From CAXXOK01 sp001604115 (GTDB lineage: Bacteria; Bacillota; Clostridia; Christensenellales; Aristaeellaceae): 64,000 bases of DNA. The notes below the pieces were generated by a model. That model searched no databases. It saw nothing but the letters and a program-made list of their open reading frames with translations, and was not told the origin of the DNA. The stretch covers positions 17,986 to 81,985 of the forward strand of contig JAYFOV010000010.1 in NCBI GenBank assembly GCA_034928535.1. The letters run 5' to 3'. A program made the position numbers and the translations under genes. Below, piece by piece: positions 51,593 through 57,992 of this stretch (positions are counted from its first letter, which is position 1; each line of letters starts with the position of its first letter).

Positions 51593-53380
51593 ATGCAATA
51601 CCAGGTTACAGGCAACGAATATCTGTCCCTTCCGATGATACGGGAAACGGATGGGGCGGTGGAAAGCATCACCTTTTTGATGATGCAGCTCAAAGGCATG
51701 CTGGATTTGCGGGGCGATCCGGGACTGATGTGCCCCTATTTGTCGGTTTCGGGTGTGCGGCAGGCACTGCACCCCGCATGGACACGCGCAGCGGGGTGGA
51801 TTCCCACCCTGCATGCCAAGGAAGCGGACGTCCGTTTTCAGGTGCAGTACCTGACGCCTATCGGCCAACGCGCCATGGCCATCCGGTTGCATGTTGAAAA
51901 TGCCGGTATGGTGCAACTGCCGGTCTGCTTTGGTCTGGACGGACAGTGGGACAAAACCCTGCATGCGATCAATGAAAGTACGGAGCTTCCTGACGGGCGG
52001 GAGGCTTATGCATCTGACTGGAATCATATGTTTATCTGGGCACAGAAGCCGGGTGTGCCGCTCTTTGCATTCGCCCCTTGCATTGGGGATGCGCAGCCGT
52101 TCAGCCAGATCGATCAGGGCGCGGCGTGGTCGCGGGAGGGCTTTGCTTATGACATCCACCGTTCCGCAACATTGGCGCCAGGAGAAAGCGTGACGTTGGA
52201 TGTTTTTTTTGGCGTTGGGTATGAAGGGGTGGGCGCGGCAACCAGCGCCAAGGAGCTGCTTCGGCAGGGATATGATGCGCTGCTGACCCATACGCAGCAA
52301 TGGCTTCAGGCAAGAGCCAAGACGCTGGCCGACGAGCATTTGACCGCAGTGCTCAACACCAATTTGTTCTTTTGCCTGTTCTACGCCTCCGGCCGCACAG
52401 TCGATACGGAGGAGCTGTGCCTGATGACCTCCCGCAGCCCGCGATATTATGTCAGTGCGGCATACTGGGATCGGGACAGCCTGCTGTGGGCATTCCCCGC
52501 AATGCTGGCTGTGGATGCGGCGCATGCGCGTGAAGCGCTGGCCTATGTTTTCACGCGGCAAGCGCGCAATGTAGGCGTGCACAGCCGTTACATCGACGGC
52601 ACGGTGCTGGAGCCGGGCTTTGAGCTGGATGAACTCTGCGCGCCGGTAATCGCGTTGTACCGCTACGGGCGTGCCACCGGGGACTGGTCGCTCTCGCGTG
52701 AACCAAGGGTGCAAAGTGTGCTGCTGAACATTGAGCAGCAGCTTCAAGGCAAGCGGCACCCGGAGGTCGCCCTGTATGAGACATTTCTCCAACCGACGGA
52801 TGATTTGCGGCGCTACCCTTACCTTACTTACGACAATGTGCTGGTGTGGTATACCTACCGGGCGCTGGCCATGCTGCTGGATGCGCCGCACCTGTTACAG
52901 CGGGCACAGGCCGTGCGGGAAGCGATCGAGCAACATTGTGTACAGGATGAAGGGGGCAAGCGGTTTTACGCGTGGTCGGTCGATCTTCAGGGACAGTACG
53001 ATGTCTATGACGAGCCGCCGGGCAGTTTGCAGCTCTTGCCGCACTATGGCTTTTGCGCCATGGACGATCCGCTATGGCTGAACACCATGGCCATGATCCG
53101 GGATGAGGCCTATCCGCTTTCCTTTGCAGGAAAGCCCATTGCGGAAATCGGGTGCCAACATGCGCCGCACCCTTGGGTGTTGTCCATATGCAACAGCCTG
53201 CTGAGCGGGCACGCAGCCAGCGCAAAGCAACACCTGCACCGCACGGATATGGATCATGGCATCGCCTGCGAGAGCGTCAATGAATACACGGGGGTGTGTG
53301 AGACGGGGCACGCGTTTGCGACTTGCGCCGGGTTCCTGGCCTATGCGCTGCTGTATCAGGATGGTCAGGTTGCAGATTAG
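51593..53380 (+). CDS. Six-hairpin (alpha/alpha)6-barrel glycosidase
   Basis: A 595-residue protein with no signal peptide. A beta-sandwich part comes first. A six-hairpin barrel follows from about residue 220, with YYVSAAYWDRDSLLWAFPAM, LEPGFELDELCAPVIALYRY and LTYDNVLVWYTYRAL. The DRDS and ELDE acidic clusters are candidate catalytic residues, as in glucoamylase, GH15-like and debranching enzymes. I cannot name a CAZy family with confidence. With the GH66-like enzyme it probably trims glucose from isomalto-oligosaccharides. I start at 51593 with GGGGG 7 bases ahead; an ATG at 51563 that overlaps the previous stop is the alternative. Confidence 0.68.
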   Translation: MQYQVTGNEYLSLPMIRETDGAVESITFLMMQLKGMLDLRGDPGLMCPYLSVSGVRQALHPAWTRAAGWIPTLHAKEADVRFQVQYLTPIGQRAMAIRLHVENAGMVQLPVCFGLDGQWDKTLHAINESTELPDGREAYASDWNHMFIWAQKPGVPLFAFAPCIGDAQPFSQIDQGAAWSREGFAYDIHRSATLAPGESVTLDVFFGVGYEGVGAATSAKELLRQGYDALLTHTQQWLQARAKTLADEHLTAVLNTNLFFCLFYASGRTVDTEELCLMTSRSPRYYVSAAYWDRDSLLWAFPAMLAVDAAHAREALAYVFTRQARNVGVHSRYIDGTVLEPGFELDELCAPVIALYRYGRATGDWSLSREPRVQSVLLNIEQQLQGKRHPEVALYETFLQPTDDLRRYPYLTYDNVLVWYTYRALAMLLDAPHLLQRAQAVREAIEQHCVQDEGGKRFYAWSVDLQGQYDVYDEPPGSLQLLPHYGFCAMDDPLWLNTMAMIRDEAYPLSFAGKPIAEIGCQHAPHPWVLSICNSLLSGHAASAKQHLHRTDMDHGIACESVNEYTGVCETGHAFATCAGFLAYALLYQDGQVAD

Positions 53381-53469
53381 AGGGATGCAGCCCAGCTTGA
53401 ACTGCTGACATTTTTGGTTGACGGGCTGGTGGGAAATACATCGCTATGAATCCGGCATTGGATCATGCC

Positions 53470-53496
53470 TTGGCAACAAAACCGGAGCATCAGCAT
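53470..53496 (+). repeat. Degenerate copy of the 53686 hairpin arm
   Basis: TTGGCAACAAAACCGGAGCA and the next seven bases match 53684-53710 at all but two positions. It is followed by CTCCGG, an imperfect partner arm. The 424-base stretch 53381-53804 holds these repeats and no gene. Confidence 0.6.
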
Positions 53497-53685
53497 AGAG
53501 GGCAAGCTCCGGCCGGACTGTCACACAAGCTCTGCCATGCTCCACAGCCGATCGCCTCATTGCCATGCAGGCTGCTCGCTTGCTTTCGGGCATGTGAGGC
53601 AGGCCTTTGAGCTTCCCTCAAGTCCACCACAGTGTGAATACCTTTGGATACTGGCAAAGTCTTCACCGCTGACCCAACTGTTTTG

Positions 53686-53732
53686 GCAACAAAGCCGGAG
53701 CATCCGCATGGCGGATGCTCCGGCTTTGTTGC
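53686..53732. terminator. 22-bp perfect hairpin between convergent operons
   Basis: The arms 53686-53707 and 53711-53732 are perfectly complementary around the 3-base loop ATG; each contains AAAGCCGGAGCATCC or its complement. It lies between the convergent glycosidase and cupin genes and can act in both directions, though T-runs are short (CTTTGTTG). Confidence 0.7.
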
Positions 53733-53804
53733 GGGGTGGCAATCCCTGTTACGCCGCTGGCTTGCAGGCGGCAGGTTTTGGTTCGGGATCATACACCGGC
53801 GGGA

Positions 53805-54149
53805 TTAGGGCGCGGGGAACACCACCACCAAAAGCATCTTGAAGCGGGATGCCGCGGCAACCGCGTGGGGGACGTTGGCAGGCATCACGATGGTTTGCCC
53901 CGCGCTCACGGGATGCTTTTGCTCGCCGATCGTGATGGATGCACTGCCATCCAGCACCATGACCATCGCATCGCCGCGGGATTCATGAGTGCTGATTTCC
54001 TCTCCCTGGTCAAAGGCAAACAGCGTGATGCTGATGGCCTGATTCTGTACCAGGGTACGGCTGACGATCTGCCCATCCTGATAGGTCACCAACGCGGCCA
54101 TATCCAGCGCTTTTTCAAAATCAAGGTTTTTCAAATACCGATCCGCCAT
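53805..54149 (-). CDS. Small cupin domain protein
   Basis: A 114-residue single-domain cupin: EISTHESRGDAMVMVLDGSASITIG holds the first motif (H, E-like residues and a His) and AGQTIVMPANVPHAV the second with its His. It would bind a metal and a small molecule. Function unknown. AAGGAGG precedes the ATG. It ends an operon with DUF1858 and DUF438 genes that is commonly linked to nitrosative or redox stress in anaerobes. Confidence 0.82.
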   Translation of the reverse strand: MADRYLKNLDFEKALDMAALVTYQDGQIVSRTLVQNQAISITLFAFDQGEEISTHESRGDAMVMVLDGSASITIGEQKHPVSAGQTIVMPANVPHAVAAASRFKMLLVVVFPAP

Positions 54150-54161
54150 GAAAATGCCTCC

Positions 54162-55361
54162 TTATTGTGAAACCAGTCGTTTTTCACCGGTGATTTGCCG
54201 CAGTGGAGCAATGTCCTGCGTTACTTCCAATACGCCGAGATACTCACCCTGCTCGTCCCGTACGGCATAGTAACGGATCAGGATCATCTTGCCACCCATA
54301 TTGATCCAGAAATCCTCATGCGATTTTTTGCCAGATTTCAGATCGGCAACAATCGCTTCTACAACATGCACACTGGCCGGGGGATGGCAGTTGGATACCT
54401 TGCGGCCGATGATGGCCTTGGTGCGAGGGAAAACGCGCTCGGAGCCCTGCGAGAAATAACGCACTGTATCATCCTTACCCACAAAGGTAATATCCAGCGG
54501 CAGCGCATTCAGCATGTGGGTCAACTCCTGCAGGGACAAGAAACCCGTCGGCATCACGATCGCCTGATCCCCGGGATTCACGGGCGAGGGTGCGGCTTCC
54601 TCCACCTTTGGTTCCCACACCGCCGGGGTATCGATCAGCGCATACCCCAAATCGTCACTTTCCAGCGCGATTTTTTTCCAATCCGCAGGGGTCAGGGTTT
54701 CCATCATCATAGGAAGAAGGATATGATCCTCTTTAAAAATCATTTCCCCAACCCGCTCCAATGCTGTGTTCAGCTGGCCGATGACCGCGGGATCGCCCGC
54801 TTTAGCCAAAGTGCCGGCCTCCTTGAGCAGGGCGCGAATCTCATCATCCACGCCCCACATGACCTTGGGCGGGGCAGTGATGCCATATTGCTCCAGATAC
54901 GGAAAAAACAGATTCTCCTTGCGCAGATAATGCCGATCCAGCGGCTGCAGCGCTTCGATTACGGCGTGTAACTGCGCGGCGGAGGCTGTTCCTTGCTCAA
55001 AGGCTTGCAGGGTGGGCTGTACTTGCTCGGCAATCAAGCGCTCCAGCGCGCGGTTTTCCAGTCGGAGGGTATGCGCCGGATGCCCAGGGATGTCAGAGGG
55101 ATCGACCGCCGCGTGAATTTCCGCAATACTGCCTTTGAACACTGCGCTGTGCACGTCACACAGCCGCTGTACCTCTTGCACCGGCAGGCCTTCTGCAATC
55201 AGGGCCTGCTCTGCGGCGGATATTTCCGTGGCTGCGACGCCGGAAAACGCATCGGCAAATTCCTGCTTCACCGCATCAACGGTTTGCCCCTCGTGCAGCT
55301 TGCGCAGCAAATCTTTGATTACCTGCTTGCGATACGTTCTGTTGTTGATTTCCTTACTCAT
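54162..55361 (-). CDS. DUF438 / hemerythrin-like / PAS domain protein
   Basis: A 399-residue cytoplasmic sensor-type protein. Residues about 15-80 form DUF438 (LLRKLHEGQTVDAVKQEFADAF is its start), residues about 85-230 a hemerythrin-like bundle with candidate iron ligands in GHPAHTLRLENRALE, DRHYLRKENLFFPYL and IFKEDHILLPMMME, and residues about 275-395 a PAS domain (DITFVGKDDTVRYFSQGSERVF, QDIAPL at the end). Related proteins are linked to nitric oxide or oxygen handling with Hcp in clostridia. Its ATG overlaps the stop of the DUF1858 gene by ATGA, and GAGGAGGG is ahead. Confidence 0.9.
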   Translation of the reverse strand: MSKEINNRTYRKQVIKDLLRKLHEGQTVDAVKQEFADAFSGVAATEISAAEQALIAEGLPVQEVQRLCDVHSAVFKGSIAEIHAAVDPSDIPGHPAHTLRLENRALERLIAEQVQPTLQAFEQGTASAAQLHAVIEALQPLDRHYLRKENLFFPYLEQYGITAPPKVMWGVDDEIRALLKEAGTLAKAGDPAVIGQLNTALERVGEMIFKEDHILLPMMMETLTPADWKKIALESDDLGYALIDTPAVWEPKVEEAAPSPVNPGDQAIVMPTGFLSLQELTHMLNALPLDITFVGKDDTVRYFSQGSERVFPRTKAIIGRKVSNCHPPASVHVVEAIVADLKSGKKSHEDFWINMGGKMILIRYYAVRDEQGEYLGVLEVTQDIAPLRQITGEKRLVSQ

Positions 55362-55603
55362 ACTTGTCCCTCCTCTTGGATGATCGACAACCCGTGTTCA
55401 GTCAAACAGTTTTGGATCATGCCCATGTCCAGTTTTTTCAGCGCCGCGCCCTTAGGCAAGGTCATCACACGGCCAACGCTTTGCAGCATACCGGGTTTGA
55501 GCATATCTTGAAAACCAATGCTGGCCAGAATACTTGGGAGCTCAGGGTACTGGGTGCAAAGGACATAGACGGACTGACGCAGGTCTATCGGCTTGGTTGG
55601 CAT
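55358..55603 (-). CDS. DUF1858 domain protein
   Basis: An 81-residue protein: IDLRQSVYVLCTQYPELPSI, a CTQYPE block in place of the usual hydrophobic-Pro loop, and GRVMTLPKGAALKKLDM. DUF1858 is small, helical and often found beside DUF438 or fused to it; its role is not known. I start at 55603 (MPTKPID) with AAGGAG 12 bases ahead, since the ATG at 55615 touches that site. It heads the operon behind a strongly FNR-like site. Confidence 0.8.
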   Translation of the reverse strand: MPTKPIDLRQSVYVLCTQYPELPSILASIGFQDMLKPGMLQSVGRVMTLPKGAALKKLDMGMIQNCLTEHGLSIIQEEGQV

Positions 55604-55659
55604 AGTTGTCCTCATCTCCTTAGGGCACGTGAAGCGATACAGCGCTTGGGTACGACGAA

Positions 55660-55701
55660 AGCATACCACGGTTAGAGTGATATTACTGTTGTAAATACAA
55701 C
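55660..55701 (-). promoter_or_regulatory. FNR/CRP-family class II promoter of the DUF1858-DUF438-cupin operon
   Basis: On the minus strand an extended -10 (TGGTATGCT, hexamer 55665-55660) gives a start near 55653. GTTGTATTTACAAC (55701-55688) is a perfect 14-bp palindrome centred at -41.5, the class II activator position of FNR and CRP relatives such as Dnr and HcpR. No gene is seen in the remaining bases to 56018. Confidence 0.7.
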
Positions 55702-55952
55702 GGAATTGGAGGGACATGACATTATTTTCTATGAAGGCAGGGAAGCGAGATGGGGGAGAGGGACGAAACAGCAAGGCCATAGGCGCGCGATGCAAAGCGG
55801 CGCGGCATGGAAGCGGGCGCTGCCCATGAACAGCTGGCCTGAAAAATTTCGCTGCCCTAGTGCGCCTAAAACAGAGCGAGGGCTTGCCAACCTAAAGCAT
55901 GGCAGGCTTTTGCTTACGTGGCCGCAAAGTTGCATCCGAGATTGTGATATTA

Positions 55953-55981
55953 TTGACATACGGGCAGGGTTCCTCTAGACT
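55953..55981 (+). promoter_or_regulatory. Promoter of the NusG_II/Gx/MerR operon
   Basis: TTGACA (55953-55958), 17 bases, TAGACT (55976-55981), 38 bases before the first gene. Confidence 0.65.
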
Positions 55982-56018
55982 AACAAAGACCCCCGAAAAA
56001 CGAGGAGAAATGTCATTG

Positions 56019-56540
56019 ATGAAAAAAACGGATCGAATCATTCTGCTATTGATCGTGGCTGCGGCGGCCGTTGTTTACGCCATCGGCCTAACGGCAGGCG
56101 TACCGCTCCAACAGAAACCAAGCCGCCCGGCGGAGATGCTGCCAAACAGCGCGGCTAAGCAAAGCACAGCCGTGGTGGACGCAAACCAACCGACGGCAGC
56201 ACCGTCAGCCCCTGCGCCCACCCTTGCGCCAGCGGATTGCTACTTGCTGGTTACGATCGGGGATGTGGTATTTGAACCCTATCCGTTGCTGCACGAAGCT
56301 GAGTTGCCCATCCAACAGGCGGACGGAAAAACCAATACGTTGCACCTTACCCCGACAGGGTTTTCCATGGCCAGTGCAAACTGTGACAATCAGGAATGCG
56401 TGCACCAAGGGGAGGTCACGCTGGCTAACCGAGACTTCCGGTTGCTGGGCAATCAGGTCATCTGCCTGCCCAATCAAGTAACGCTGGCGCTGCTGAATCG
56501 GCAGGAGGCGGCCATTGTTTGGGGGAATGCGCATGAGTAA
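56019..56540 (+). CDS. NusG domain II membrane-anchored protein (EetA-like)
   Basis: A 173-residue protein with an N-terminal membrane anchor (IILLLIVAAAAVVYAIGL), a Pro/Ala-rich linker and a C-terminal NusG_II domain from about residue 75 (CYLLVTIGDVVFEPYP, ANCDNQECVHQGEV, LLGNQVICLPNQV). The C-x4-C pair may bind something or form a disulfide. Such proteins are encoded beside Gx transporters and flavinylated reductases; EetA of the Listeria extracellular electron transfer locus belongs to this type as I recall. GAGGAG is 11 bases ahead of the ATG at 56019; the ATG at 56010 is too close. Confidence 0.82.
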   Translation: MKKTDRIILLLIVAAAAVVYAIGLTAGVPLQQKPSRPAEMLPNSAAKQSTAVVDANQPTAAPSAPAPTLAPADCYLLVTIGDVVFEPYPLLHEAELPIQQADGKTNTLHLTPTGFSMASANCDNQECVHQGEVTLANRDFRLLGNQVICLPNQVTLALLNRQEAAIVWGNAHE

Positions 56541-57090
56541 CCTTCGCATCAAACCGGTGGAGCGTGTGGCGTTGTGCGGGCTTCTGACAAGCCTGATGTT
56601 GATTTTGGGATATTTTGAGAGCATGCTTCCGGCGCTGCCGGGTGTGGTAGGGGCGAAGCTTGGGTTGGCCAACTCAGTGCTGCTGTATGCGCTGTATAAG
56701 GTGGGCACAGGCACAAGCTTCGTGCTCATGGTGCTCAAGGTGCTGCTATCCGGTGTGCTGTATGGGGGTGTGAGCGCTATGCTGTACAGCATGGCGGGTG
56801 GGTTGCTCAGCCTGGTCTGCATGGCGCTGGTCAAGCGTATCAAGGGCGCTGGTATGGTGGGGGTGAGCATGGTGGGCGCGGTGAGCCACAACGCAGGGCA
56901 GGTGTTGATGGCGATGCTGATATTGCAGACCACGGCGCTGCTGTACTACATGGCATTTTTGCTGTTGATCGGCATCCTGACAGGGCTGTTGACAGGCACC
57001 GCAGCCATGCAGGTGTTCAAGCATCTGGGTGCGCGCGGCGCAACTGCCATTGGCGCCCAGCCGAAAACGGCGGAGGCAGGGGATCCATGA
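56533..57090 (+). CDS. Gx transporter family membrane protein (EetB-like)
   Basis: A 185-residue membrane protein with about five or six helices and Gly-rich faces: LCGLLTSLMLILGYFESMLPALPGVVGAKLGLANS marks the family (first block given in parts: LMLILGYFESMLP and PGVVGAKLGLANS). Databases call it Gx transporter or heptaprenyl diphosphate synthase component I; EetB of flavin-based electron transfer is a relative. It probably helps deliver or handle quinone or flavin at the membrane. Its ATG at 56533 lies inside the end of the EetA-like gene, with GGGGGAA ahead. Confidence 0.83.
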   Translation: MSNLRIKPVERVALCGLLTSLMLILGYFESMLPALPGVVGAKLGLANSVLLYALYKVGTGTSFVLMVLKVLLSGVLYGGVSAMLYSMAGGLLSLVCMALVKRIKGAGMVGVSMVGAVSHNAGQVLMAMLILQTTALLYYMAFLLLIGILTGLLTGTAAMQVFKHLGARGATAIGAQPKTAEAGDP

Positions 57091-57911
57091 AATACAAGAT
57101 CAGTGAATTTTGCCGCCTGCTGGGCGTCTCGACGGATACTTTGCGTTACTATGAGCGTTGCAAGCTGCTCACCACCGACAAGAACCCGGAAAACAGCTAC
57201 CGCACTTTTACGCGGCAGGACGGGCTGGCCATATGGAACCTGCACATGCTGCGCAGTATGGACATGAGCTGCAAAGACATCCAAAGCCTGCGCATGCAAG
57301 GCGGCTATACCGCGCAAACCGCATACCTGCAACAACGCGCGGATGAGCTGGAGGCTACCATCCACAAGCTGACCATCAAGCGAAAACGCCTGCTGCAACT
57401 GGCGCAATTGCATGGTTTGCTGGACGATACGCATACCATCCGGCTGGTGCCGGATAGTCAGCCGCACTGGGCGCTCTATGTGCTGGGGGACGGCTGCGAC
57501 CATGCCGCGCCGCACCACCAGGATACCGCGCGCTGGATGGCAAGTTTGCCGTTCACTTATTTTGCTGTAGAGATTGCCTTGGAAAGCTTGCTGCGCCGTA
57601 AAGGTACGCTCCGCATCCGTACAGGGTTGGGCATTCTGGAAGAAAACGTTCATCCGGCCGGGCTTGCTTTGGGGGATCAGGCAGAGTATACGCCCACCGG
57701 CACCCGGGTATGTACGGTAGTCAGTACCCATGATGTATTTTCGATGACCCATCAACATCTGGCGCTGTTATATGACTATCTGGCCAAGCACCAGCTGCGT
57801 GTGACAGGGCCGGCTACCGGGCGTATCCTTTGCTCGGATTGCGATGCCAAACAGCCGGAGTATCGAGTAGCGCTGGGCGTACCTGTAGAATATTTAACAA
57901 CAAATACTTGA
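57087..57911 (+). CDS. MerR family transcriptional regulator
   Basis: A 274-residue regulator. The winged helix is clear (YKISEFCRLLGVSTDTLRYYE, core FCRLLGVSTDTLRYYER), followed by NSYRTFTRQD and a coiled-coil (LQQRADELEATIHKLTIKR). The C-terminal 150 residues form a ligand domain of the GyrI/BmrR kind, ending LGVPVEYL. Its ATG overlaps the Gx gene by ATGA. The promoter of the next gene overlaps its stop codon and has the 19-bp spacer and dyad that MerR proteins twist into activity, so it almost certainly controls the exported reductase. Confidence 0.9.
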   Translation: MKYKISEFCRLLGVSTDTLRYYERCKLLTTDKNPENSYRTFTRQDGLAIWNLHMLRSMDMSCKDIQSLRMQGGYTAQTAYLQQRADELEATIHKLTIKRKRLLQLAQLHGLLDDTHTIRLVPDSQPHWALYVLGDGCDHAAPHHQDTARWMASLPFTYFAVEIALESLLRRKGTLRIRTGLGILEENVHPAGLALGDQAEYTPTGTRVCTVVSTHDVFSMTHQHLALLYDYLAKHQLRVTGPATGRILCSDCDAKQPEYRVALGVPVEYLTTNT

Positions 57912-57938
57912 CCTTGGAGCTGCGCCAAGGTTTATACT
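57908..57938 (+). promoter_or_regulatory. MerR-type promoter of the flavin reductase gene
   Basis: TTGACC (57908-57913) and TATACT (57933-57938) are 19 bases apart, too far for normal sigma-A use. ACCTTGG (57911-57917) and CCAAGGT (57925-57931) make a perfect dyad within the spacer. This is the classic arrangement activated by DNA distortion through a MerR dimer. The -35 overlaps the stop codon of the merR gene. Confidence 0.85.
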
Positions 57939-57947
57939 TTTGTCAGA

Positions 57948-57968
57948 TGTTTCACAATCTGTGAAACA
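57948..57968 (+). promoter_or_regulatory. Second operator: perfect 9-3-9 palindrome
   Basis: TGTTTCACA-N3-TGTGAAACA begins just after the predicted start site and ends 24 bases before the reductase ATG. As DNA it could be a repressor site; as RNA it would be a small hairpin ahead of the ribosome binding site. Confidence 0.65.
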
Positions 57969-57992
57969 GATATTTGGAGGAGGACACAATTC

